From positions 957,130,097 to 957,194,096 of the forward strand of contig OY728121.1 in the NCBI GenBank assembly GCA_963277665.1: a stretch of DNA of 64,000 bases, given 5' to 3'. The stretch is from Viscum album (Eukaryota; Streptophyta; Magnoliopsida; Santalales; Viscaceae). The notes under the pieces were generated by a model. That model was not told the origin of the DNA and searched no databases. It saw only the letters and a program-made list of their open reading frames with translations. Every line of letters starts with the position of its first letter. Positions within the stretch are counted from its first letter, which is position 1. The translations under genes and the position numbers were made by a program. Positions 1 to 9,539 of this stretch are shown piece after piece.

Positions 1-303
1 AACAAAATGAAATAAATTTATTTAATTAAATTTTGTACCTATGACAGTGACACTTCAGTATGCCCGTGATGAACTGGAAGGGGCATGTCACTACCCCACT
101 ACTGATGCTCCTGAAGGGGGAGTCGACGACTCAGCCTCTAATGGGACATATAAAGATAGTGTGAGAGATGGTGTAGGGGGAGATGGTGTAGGGGTGTCGG
201 CAGCAGGTGCCTCAGATGTCATGGGGAGGGACCCAGATGGATCCTCATCTGTCGCGGAACCAGATGAAATAGTGTACCTCTTCCTCCTCAGAATTCATGT
301 CAT
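1..303. other. GC-richer block downstream of the CACTA-1 transposase
   Basis: This stretch is clearly less AT-rich than its surroundings. It has an 88-residue plus-strand frame (41-307) rich in Gly, Asp, Ser and Val, with a repeated 'DGVGGDGVGV'-like unit that comes from repeats of GGTGTAGGGG in the DNA. It lies just beyond the DUF4216 end, where CACTA elements usually carry a second ORF. I could not recognise a family on either strand. The minus strand has stops. I regard it as decayed element sequence and not a gene. Confidence 0.35.
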
Positions 304-479
304 TTAATTAAATAAAATTATGTTCAAAATATATATTTCAAAAAAAATATGCAGAAAAAATATTAAAAAAGATAATAGATGACCAGTACTAACAGACAAA
401 ATATATATAACAACGATAATGAATGACTGCAGAAATGAAACAAGTGGTTGGTGAATAAATAAATAATTGTACATACAAT

Positions 480-1035
480 CATTTTCCCATTCAATAATGT
501 CGGTTTCCTTCTCCATTTCTTCATCCAATTCATTCATCCTTGATAGACTAATATTTTCAATATGATGGTGGAAAAATAATTCTTCTTCCGGTTGTTGGTT
601 AAATTCAATTTAAGAGGTCAAATTTTCCACTTCATCACCCATATCATAAAAATCTTTTTGTATTATGTGAGCAACTACACTCCACCCTTCATTGAAAACA
701 TCATTCACATAATATACCATTTTGGCTTGCGATGCTAAGATATATGGATCATGCAGTTCATGATCACCAACATCCATCAAGTGAGATAAGTTCACAGAAG
801 TAAATTGCAAGGAATCTATTTTAACACCTTTGATAATATCGACCCATTTTTAATTTGAATAAATCAACAGAAAAATGTCCATGGTAGTTTAATTCAATAA
901 TATCATGCAGATTTCCATTGTAATCCACTTTAGAAAATGTAAATATACCACTATTCTGTGTTTTCCAACCCACTTCTCGATCGACTGTACGAAATCTAAA
1001 GTCATTCACATTATAAGCGTCGAACATTCTAACTT
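480..1035 (-). pseudogene. CACTA-1 transposase C-terminal DUF4216 region
   Basis: DUF4216 follows the catalytic and DUF4218 regions in plant CACTA transposase polyproteins; its function is not known. The minus-strand frame 1027-821 shows the family signature in order: FRFRTVDRE, then TQNSGIFTFS, then DIIELNYHGHFSVDLFK. The next frame (810-610) continues with FTSVNLSHL, DPYILASQAKMVYYV and KDFYDMGDE. These match the expected 'ILASQAQQVFYV ... DLYDMG' end of the domain. An acidic tail (NELDEEMEKETDIIEW) runs on to about 490. A stop and a frame change separate the two blocks near 815. It lies about 0.7 kb beyond DUF4218 on the same strand. Confidence 0.85.
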
Positions 1036-1039
1036 ATTT

Positions 1040-2040
1040 TAGAGGACCTCTAGAAACAAATTTCAAATCATCTAACACCTCTACTCAAGTATCAGTATTC
1101 ATGATCTTAAAAAAGAAATATACTTTATTAGATTTACAAAATGTATTTTTCAAACTAATATTCGTACTTATTAAAATATTTATGAACTTACACGTCGTGC
1201 AAAACATTATAAAAACTCTTTATTAGTAGCTTTAATTATATATTTCTCATTTTGTGTTCAGCCTCTCATTCATCTCTTTATTGTTATCCTCAACACTTCA
1301 ATAAATGGATCTGCAATTTCACTATTCAGCATCACATATCTATGTGCCTGTAATAATTCTAATTCAGTCAGTGTCACATTTGAGGTCCTCCCAACAGATC
1401 GACCAATAGCATGAAATATTTTGGATTTCTGATGTATTTGAGATTGATTCGATGTGTCGTCAACACATCCATCTCAAGTAAATATTGTCTCAATATCATC
1501 CAAGTATCTAGAACAAAATGTAAGACACTCCTCAACCAAATAGCCTTCTGCAAATGAGCCTTATGGTTGAGCTTTATTTCTCACGTATGATTTCAAATGT
1601 CGAAGATATCTGTAAAATAAGATAAACATAATTAATAATTTAATTAAGTACCAAAAATTGTTTAGTTAACTAAAAAACATATAAATAAAGTACATCTCAA
1701 TTAGATACATCCATAGATAATGAACGGGCCTCCTAATTTAGCTTCCTCAACCAAATGCACAGTTAAATGAATCACTATAGTAAAAAATGACGGAGGAAAG
1801 ATCATATACATTGCACAAAGGGTCAATACAAACCTCTCCTGGAGGTTTTCTAGCTGAAATGGATGTAGAGATTTCTCACATAGTTGTCTGAAAAATGTGC
1901 AGAATTGGAGTAAAACTGCATTTATTTTTTCAGGTAATAATGTATGCAATGCCAATGGTAGTAACTGTCGTAACAAAATATGTGAATCGTTACTTTTCAA
2001 TCCATGTAAATTATGATTCATAAAGTCAACACACATTGAG
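1040..2040 (-). pseudogene. CACTA-1 DUF4218 region and following linker
   Basis: DUF4218 sits after the TNP2 catalytic core in plant CACTA transposases. The frame 2036-1701 reads HGLKSNDSHILLRQLLPLAL, then FFRQLCEKSL, IFPPSFFTIVIHLTVHL and EEAKLGGPF, in the order and spacing of the family. The linker below it (about 1680-1240) still shows YLRHLKSYVRNKAQP, AEGYLVEECLTFCSRYL and LLQAHRYVMLNSEIADPF, which are typical of intact relatives, but with internal stops. Transcription would run from higher to lower coordinates, directly after the TNP2 core. It is a pseudogene piece. Confidence 0.88.
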
Positions 2041-3670
2041 ATGTTACATTAATACACATCAGATACCTTAATATTCTTTAAAATTCGAAGGAATGTATCT
2101 TTATCCCTATTTTCCCTTTCAAAAATTGGCAGAAGAAACTTTTCATTCTCATCTGTCCATAGATCGCGTTTTATGTTCAGTTCATATAAGTCTTTCTAAG
2201 CATTGAGATGATCCTTAGACTTTCCATGCTCATTAAGAAATGTTAATGTTAAATTGTCACATACATTCTTCTCAATATGAATCACATCAAGATTATTCCA
2301 CAACAAATTAAATTCCCAATACGGAAGTTTCAAGAATATCCTTTTTTTCTTCCATTTTTGCGTTTTGATTTCACTTGACGATGCACTTCAGACTCGTTTT
2401 CTGCTATCATTTAAATGATGAACCTTCCCAAATTATGTTTCAACATTTTCAAGCTATGTAAATATTTCAGAACAAGTTATCAACTTTGGAGGTGGTCTAC
2501 GATCAATGGAACCATTAAATTTTGATCTGTTTAGCCGAAATCTATGAGATGCATCAAGAAATCTTCGATGACACAATAAGCGCCATTTTCTACTATGAGG
2601 TAGCCATTTGGGATCAAAATAAAAGTTGAAAATGGGACAAGCCAAACCCATGTAAGTGTTCTGACTCGATAAATTCCCAAGCTCAGGGAAGTCACTAATG
2701 GTACACATTAAAGCATCATGCATTTTGAACATTGTTTTAGTAGATGCATGAAATGTCTCAACACTATTTCTCTATAACTCATGCAATTCATCAATCAAAG
2801 GCTTCAAGTATACATTAATATCATTTCCAGGCATTTGTTTTCCTGGAATAATCATCAAAAGGATAAAAGATGTTTGTTGCATACACATCCACAGAGGCAT
2901 ATTATAAGGGATCAAAAAAATTGCCGAAATGCTATAACTGGTACTCAAAGTCCCAAATGGGTTGAATCCATCGGTAGCCAATCCCAATCGAACATTCCTA
3001 GGATCAGCTGATAAATAGAGATGTAATGAATCAAATGTCTTCCACAATTGGAAATCTCGTGGATGTCTCATTAACACATCATTTTTATTATCTACAGAAT
3101 GACACATCATATATTCAGTGGTTTTCGATGACATGAATAATCTTTGCAATCGAGGATTCAAAGGAAAGTAATGAAAAACCTTTGTAGGTGTGTTCCTTTT
3201 ATTCTTCTGTATGAAATTATGTTCATTTAGACATCCAACATCACCATTTCCCTACCATCTAAAAGATGAACATTTCCTTCAATTTGGTCTATATGAATCC
3301 TCTCCCCAATAAATCATACAATCATTGGGACACGCATGTATTTTTTTATAATTCAGACCAAGCCTGTTAACAACTTTTTTAATATCATAAAATGATTCTG
3401 GTATTTTTTCTTCAGGAAATGAATCAAAAATCAATTCCAATATCATGGAAATTGCCTTATTTGTAATTCCTTATAGACATTTGATATGGTACAACTTTAA
3501 AAGAAATGAAAGCTTTGAATATTTCAAACACCCACTATACAAATCTTGATTTCCATCATCAAATAAATCATGAAACGCATTTTCCTCAGTGACGTTTTCT
3601 CTTACATTTGGTTCCACAGAATCAAGAGAAGGTTACAATGATATGTTACAATCTTGATCTGCCAGTGTTA
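2041..3670 (-). pseudogene. CACTA-1 TNP2 transposase catalytic core (Transposase_21)
   Basis: This is the DNA-cutting and strand-transfer part of a CACTA transposase. Minus-strand landmarks in order: SKLSFLLKLYHIKCL (about 3525-3480), NYKKIHACPNDCMIYW (about 3350-3300), NPRLQRLFMSSKT and RNVRLGLATDGFNPFG (frame 3161-2772; the Asp of ATDG is at residue 64), then IPYNMPLWMCM, IPGKQMPGNDINVYLKPLIDEL, FKMHDALMCTISDFPELGNLS (frame 2732-2454), RRPPPKL, LPYWEFNLLWNNLDVIHIEKN and NIKVSDVY near 2060. The Asp in DVIHIEKN also survives. Stops and shifts at about 2450, 2200 and 2770 break it into frames of 92-129 residues. Residue identity to the family is high even though the frame is lost. Confidence 0.92.
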
Positions 3671-3911
3671 CAGTCTCAAAAACACCACTTGTCAGATTGA
3701 AATTTTTAGCACCCTCTTCTAGTTGTTCTGATATGTTTTGATACTGATAGTGGTGTATTGCAGTGTCGATTGCATCATTTATGAGGTTTTTCATTTCATT
3801 TTACATTGTCGACGAACTTGGAACCTCATTCTATGGATTAACATCAGTGCACAATCTTTCTGTCACATTCGATTCTCACTGCCAAGTCCAACACAAATAT
3901 TTACCCGGGAA

Positions 3912-4106
3912 TTACTTCAGTATTAAATTTTCATAAACATCATCTCTCTTCCACCATGTTCTAAATTTACATTTAGGACATGGGAATTTTATTATTCCTT
4001 CAACGGATCGATTGGAAATTGAAAAATCTAAAAACTCATTCAGTCCCTTAATATACTGAGGTGTGTTCCTTGGTAATGTGATCCAGCTTTTACCCATGTA
4101 TATCAC
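3912..4106 (-). pseudogene. CACTA-1 transposase-associated domain (N-terminal)
   Basis: A 64-residue minus-strand frame beginning MIYMGKSWITLPRNTPQYI and continuing GLNEFLDFSISNRSVEGIIKFPCPKCKF and WWKRDDVYENLI. It matches the plant 'transposase-associated' domain (PF13963 type), which normally opens the TNP2 protein as MD-K-SW, with a CPC-KC cysteine pair and a DEVYEHL motif. The cysteines in PCPKC are kept. It sits about 0.25 kb upstream, in the sense of transcription, of the first TNP2 landmarks. The Met at 4106 fits the usual N-terminus of this protein, so this is the likely original start. Confidence 0.85.
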
Positions 4107-7089
4107 AACGTTCCTAAAAAATAATAAAATAAATTAAAACACATAGTTACTACTAAATAGAGAAATATATCCATATATACGATAGTGTAAGATTACAAAA
4201 ACATAATATAATAAAGATGAGCCCCTGATTTAGATAAGTAGTGGTGTTCATGGAAATGCATGATAAAATAACTTGGGAGATCAGGTTTTGAGGTTCTGTG
4301 AATCTTGTGTGGATTGAATTCCTAGACCTCTCTTTGGTGTATTCACATAGAAAAGAGTGGTGGTTTGACTTTAGGGAGATTTCAATCATATATGTGTTAG
4401 TGATCATGAGTGGAGAATTATGGATAAATGGGACGATCGAGGGTCTGACCATGGAGTTGAACAAAGAGTCAGATTCAGACTTTGGTGTGGGCATTGAACA
4501 TTTTTGTTATTCCCTGAGTTTTAAGGCATTTTGGTTGGGATATGATAGCACATTGGTGGGTGGGATTGATCACATTTGGTATAATTAATCTAGAGAAGGA
4601 CTTACTTGTCTTGATGCATAAAAATTGACGTGGTAAGGTGAAGGCCACATCAGAAATGGAATTCAAGATGCGGCTGATGTGGTTTTGGGATCAAACTAGG
4701 GTATTTGAATAATAATTGATGTGTCTGGGCCTGGTGTATGGATTTTCATAGTAGAATCATTTTGGGAATTTGGAGATGAAATGTGAGGTGTTGGTACTAT
4801 CATCCAGGACAACATAATAAGATAATCAAAATCACATAGGTGGAAATAGATCCCAGAAGGAATTATCACTAAACATTATATTCGGGAACTTTGAAGAATT
4901 ATATTCATCCAAACCCCTACAAAAAGTTAGAATGAATTCAATACCATTCACTTCAACACATAAAAGAAATTTATGCAATATAAAGGGATGCTATGCTTGA
5001 GTAACACATGTTTCATGGACTCCATGATCGAGTATCAAAATTATAAGGAACTCCATAACTAAGTGACATAATTCATTATAGTCAAGTAGGCCATATAAAT
5101 AAATAGTTTATCCATTTCAAAAAATAATGGAAAATTAAAAGATACATATTCAAAGAAAGTGATCAGTTTCATACAAGACTGTACATATTAATGAAAAATC
5201 ATATAGTTTGGATAACATATAGAGAAATAAAAAAATGAATAAAATTTAAATACAAAATAAACCTAGTTGAACTATCTCACAAAAAAATTTACCAAAAAAA
5301 AGTCACAACCATATTGAAAACTCAAAACATCTCTATGTGAACCCCCGAAAAGTCACAACATTCCAATTTCCATTAATGGGACAAGTGGAAACAAATAACT
5401 AGAAATCACAATCTTGGAATTAGAATGAAAAGATAGAAGTTACACACACACATTAATGTGTATGAAAAGTGTGATATAAATAGTCCTAGAAATATTTCAC
5501 CAGAGATTCTTTGTAATTAATTTTATTAAAAAGACTCAAAAATACTTATTTTTGATATAACTCTACCTTGTATTTTTCCAAACTAAATTACAATGATGAA
5601 AAGAAGAAAATAGAGGAAGAGGTAATTGTGAAGGAATAAGAGGGCCTAAGATTAAGGAATAGACAATAATCAAGGTCAAATCATGATGAAAACACCATGG
5701 ATAAGAGAGAACCAGTAGAAGTGGAGGTGTGAGGCATCAGGTTATCAGTTAGGGGTTATGAACCACACAAGAGGGATACGGGTAGGCATAGTGAATTATT
5801 GTTAGGTGTATGTGAGGATACAATTATAGGTTGATGATGAATATTAATGGATGAGATTATGTGGTGTCCAAATTGGGTGAAGTGTCATTACACAATGAGT
5901 GGAGAGTGATAGTGGGGGAGACCTGGTTTTGGGGTCTTCTTCATCTCTTTATTTCTGTTGTAGTGAACATCATAACATGTCCATAAACATTTTATCCCTA
6001 ATAAACATATATATAATACACCCATATACAACCATTTACAAACTACATATATATATATACATATATATATTAATTTCATAACATGTGTAATATATACACA
6101 CATATATATATTTGCTGCACCCACTTACATCACTTGAAGCAATTAGTCATAGAGATTGAAATTTAATACTTAAATATACTTATATATGTTTATTTATGAC
6201 GAACATGAAATCAAATGCATATATTTATATGAATTTAAAGTCTAAAAAAATAAAATTGGGAATCAATTATGTATAAAACATGGAATTTGAGATGAATATA
6301 TATATATATATATATATATTAAATTCCTCTAACAAAATTATAAATTCATGAATTAATGTTTTTAAAATAAAAGTAATCACTTACATTGGAACATCAAAAC
6401 ATGTTAAAATATAATTCCCTAAATAGAACTCAATTATAAGAAGATAAATTTTTAAGGAAAAACTAAACCCTATCTTCTAATTCTCAAAACACGATTTAGA
6501 GAATCATTAACATAAGACATAAATTATAAAAATGAAATGATCCCTTAAAATAAGTTTTAGCACAATAGTAAGTATTAAAGCCCTTACATTATATTGACTA
6601 AACATAACTAAAACATAATTCAAATACATTAAATGATCCCTTATAGAAAATAAGGTCCACAATCCAAAATATAAATTGTATAAAAAATATATGTTACATC
6701 AAATGAATATAATTTTACTAAACATAATCATTTACTACAAAATGAAAACTCATTACACAATCAAGGTTTGAACAAAGAAATTCCATATTTCAGACCATAG
6801 CTTTGATAAATACAATTCATTACTTATTGGAAATCAAAAAACCATAATTTGAAAATAAAATTTCACCCTTAATTGATATGTTGGAACAAAACAGGAGCTG
6901 TTGCGGACTCCAAAACAAAACAAATGGACTGCAAAAAGATGAGATAAAGAATCATGAAAAACACTGAAATTAGTTGAAATAGAAATGAACACAAAAATGA
7001 ATGAAGATTCAAGCGCCTACTCTATATAAGTTCTTGAGTGATTTTTAACTCAACCTAAAAGAAAATTACTAGAATTTAAACCTTAGGGT
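4107..7089. other. CACTA-1 leader/intron region, non-coding
   Basis: About 3 kb with no recognisable coding. A plus-strand 96-residue frame at 4298-4588 overlaps a 113-residue minus-strand one and neither resembles a known family. TA-rich microsatellites lie at about 6037-6070 and 6296-6319. The part from about 5000 to 7000 is rich in A on the plus strand. In the minus sense this is the segment between the element's end and the transposase start, where CACTA elements have leader and intron sequence. A CACTACAACA-like string on the minus strand ends at 5965. Confidence 0.45.
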
Positions 7090-7265
7090 TGGTATAGGTC
7101 GCCAGGGTCACGGGTTCGTTGGGGGCGCGGGGGGCCGGGGTCGCGAGGTCACTGGAGTCGCTGGGTCACCGTGGTCGTGGGGTCGCCAGGGTCGCGAGGG
7201 GCTAGGGTTGCAGGGGAAGTAGGGGTCGCGGGGTCACGAGGTGAGAAGAGGGGTTGGGGAGGGGG
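7090..7265. other. G-rich, CpG-rich island near the CACTA-1 end
   Basis: About 175 bases with a GC level far above the rest of the window and a strong excess of G on the plus strand. It is built from degenerate repeats of about 9-19 bases with the core GGTCGC(C/G)AGGGTCGCGAGG, with many G runs of 3-6. It ends about 120 bases inside the terminal CACTA motif. GC-rich islands just inside the 5' end are known in CACTA elements and can carry the promoter. The promoter role here is inference. Confidence 0.6.
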
Positions 7266-7389
7266 GAAGGGTCAGCGCTATAAAAAAAGGATTTGCAGTG
7301 GTTTATTATAAATCGTCGGGAAACCTTTTTTAAAAAAGGTTTAGCAACGGTTCCCAGAACCGCCGCTAAACGTTATTTTTGTTGTAGTG
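7266..7389 (-). repeat. CACTA-1 right terminal and subterminal repeats
   Basis: The plus strand ends GTTGTAGTG at 7389, giving CACTACAACAAAAATAACG when read inward on the minus strand. Inside lies GTTTAGC-AACGGTT / AACCGCCGCTAAAC (about 7340-7371), an almost perfect inverted repeat. Next to it is a perfect 22-base palindrome at 7321-7342 (AAACC, six T, six A, GGTTT). Such inverted subterminal units are where CACTA transposase accessory proteins bind in related elements. The three bases after the end (ACA, 7390-7392) would be the target duplication, but the partner end is outside the window. Confidence 0.8.
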
Positions 7390-8440
7390 ACAACACCCCT
7401 GATTGGCCTATTTCCCATCACTTCACATGCCTTATTTAATTGCACTCTTAACTTCTGTTTTTAGGAGACTCTTAATTCAATTTGGTTTTAGAGAGCATGA
7501 TAATCAATCAATTTTTTTCAAGGAGATAATATAAGAGCTCAAAGGAGGATTTCAGATTCATGGTCTTCTTCTACTCTATGATAACTATCGTACCACTCCC
7601 ATGAACCCAAAGTATTGCTTTGATGGTTATGTGATGAGTGAAATAATGATTTATAACTATATTATCACTTGCACAATGCTTCTATGGATTTTGTAGAATC
7701 TCCTTTATCTATCCTAATAAGAACATAGTAAAGGAGATCTTGCTATGTGTATAACCATTGTTTTTAGGGTTTCTATTGTTGTGTCAATTATGTAATGGGT
7801 ATATTGTTTGAGTCTTTAAAGGAAGGAAGATTTTGACTTTATATGATAGAGTTGATTACCCACATCTAGTCGAATAGGACCTCCTCCTATATATACCTTT
7901 TCTATTCATTTTATTTCATTTAAGTCTCTTATGTTTAATGATTTTCATTAGTAATAATGATTGTCTGGGGTGATGTTCTCACCATGTAGATAAGTTCAAC
8001 TTGAACAAAATCACATTATACCATGTTTTATTTCATTTTTTTCTTTTCTGATTCGAATATGTTCTCATCTAAATCTACTGGATTTTTTATTAAAATTTTA
8101 TTAATAACAAAAATGTTTAAGTATACAAATTATAACCATCTATTTTGATCAAATTTAATCATATTAATGAGAAAATATTCTCTACGATACCCATGAAAAT
8201 TGGTATTATCACCAACTAATTCATAACTGATGGTCTCTATGAAATTCAATTTAGATTAATTAAATAGATATAAATATATTTATATTTAGTTACTCAATCA
8301 ACGTTTAATTATTGACTACAATTGGCTTCATTCTTCTCTATGTGCTCTGAAAAAGAAAGTCACTACCATTTCCCTTTATGGATGTTCTATTATTACTCAT
8401 GTATATGTAACTGTTTATGTGCTACATAAATCACTAATAA
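7390..8440 (+). other. Possible copia 5' region (LTR/leader), unresolved
   Basis: About 1 kb between the CACTA end and the recognisable copia gag. A TATATATA box-like run in a C/T-rich setting at about 7887-7897 and a C/T-rich stretch after it would suit an LTR promoter and leader. I could not find a matching second LTR or a convincing primer-binding site; TTGGTATTATCACC at about 8199 is a weak candidate. The assignment to the copia element rests only on its position upstream of gag. Confidence 0.3.
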
Positions 8441-9000
8441 TTATATTATTATTGATAAATGATAATTTTCTCTGAGATGTTGCGTATGATTCTAATGCTA
8501 TTGAAATATAGTCCAAATTTAAATCCTCATATATGAAAAAATCAATAATAGAAATATTTAATATGAAGATTAGATTATATAACTTTAAAATGAATATCTT
8601 AAGAATAGTCTTGTAACATATAGATGATTTTAATAGAATCTTACTGGATCTATCTAATATTGATGCCAAAAGGGATGATGACGACCAAGCTATAATGATT
8701 GGAAAATATTAAGAAGATAACTTAACTTTTTAGAGAATTTACTGATATATTCAGGATACCCAAATACTCAAATAGGTTAAATGTACATTTTTTCTAAAGA
8801 ACAACAGAACCGAGGAGCTATTTTGATAAATGATATGGGATTAAATTTTAGATGATGGAATGAACAAGGGGGTAGGAATAGACGTGTGATTAAGTCTACC
8901 CAAATATGTTCAACGTCTTTCAATAGTGTGAAAATGTGTCTCCGATGTGAGAAACAACATTATGTTAAGAGGAATTTTCATAAAATTAAAAATAATTATA
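8441..9000 (+). pseudogene. Ty1/copia gag (UBN2-type) with zinc knuckle, decayed
   Basis: Gag packages the element RNA into virus-like particles. Plus-strand translation across stops gives DVAYDSNAIEI and SKFKSSYMKKSI, then RLYNFKM, then HIDDFNRILLDLSNIDAK and DDDDQAIM. This is the order seen in plant copia gag (LESLYMTKSL, RLY-L-M, HIDEFNKIILDL-NIDVKIDDEDQA). About 250 bases later, at about 8934-8985, CLRCEKQHYVKRNF matches the CCHC zinc knuckle with the last Cys changed to Phe. In-frame stops and a short loss after DQAIM show it is dead. The pol start follows directly. Confidence 0.85.
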
Positions 9001-9390
9001 AATAAATTAATGATCATTGTTTCTTATTCCAGAGGGATTTTGATGTTGTTTGTGTGATTAATGTTTGTGCTCATTCCATTTTTAATTGTGGAACCCAAAT
9101 TATGGATTCACTATTCACATGTGTCCCAAGAGAGATTACTTCCTGAAATAGATAACGGTAGAGTAAGGTAATTTCTATTTATAAAAATAATTGGGTTTTC
9201 ATACCATGGTTATATGTTTTATTCCCTTAGGACACCATGATTGGATGGTCAGGACTCTAGAAGGGGTTAGATGGGTATGTAAAGTAAAAGTATATATAAT
9301 TTCCCTTGGTGTTGTTGAACAAAATATTCACAAATTTCTGTCATACTCTAGTAATTTTACAATTTCATGTGGTTCCCTTTGAAGAAACAC
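9001..9390 (+). pseudogene. Ty1/copia pol start: protease and pre-integrase region
   Basis: After the zinc knuckle, the plus strand gives a frame-shifted protease core, GFTIHMCPKRDYFLK (about 9100-9150), matching the copia 'DSGCT-HMCP-RDYF' block with the catalytic D-S-G damaged. The frame 9191-9382 then reads HHDWMVRTLEGVRWVCKVK, IISLGVVEQN and SSNFTISCGSL. These match copia '-MHDG-VRTL--VRHVP-LKKNLISLG-L---G' and 'V-KGSL'. The copia match stops at about 9390, and the Gypsy-1 LTR begins about 150 bases on. No integrase, RT or RNase H was found beyond it. Confidence 0.82.
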
Positions 9391-9539
9391 GAGTATGTAA
9401 TATATACATAATCCATCAGTTTTTATGAATAATCAATGTACATATTAATAATACATTCTCAAGAAGAGTAATGGTTTGAGTTTATTTTCAGAATATATAC
9501 ATAATAATCTTATTTTTTTTTATAATCTTCAATATTTCT

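Larger units (their letters stand above)
1..7389 (-). mobile_element. CACTA (En/Spm) DNA transposon, CACTA-1, partial
   Basis: A class II cut-and-paste transposon of the plant CACTA superfamily. Read on the minus strand, the order is terminal end (7389), G-rich island, about 3 kb of leader, transposase-associated domain, TNP2 catalytic core, DUF4218 and DUF4216. The right end on the plus strand reads TTTTTGTTGTAGTG, the complement of the classic CACTACAACAAAAA terminus, and the subterminal hairpin next to it is typical of the family. The left (3') end lies before base 1. Coding parts are full of stops and frameshifts, so the copy is dead. A second CACTACAACA-like string at 5956-5965 leaves some doubt about which right end belongs to this copy. 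Confidence 0.8.

Noticed and set aside
2781..3011. 76-residue plus-strand frame
   Set aside because: It lies wholly opposite the well-supported TNP2 transposase core and has no family match.
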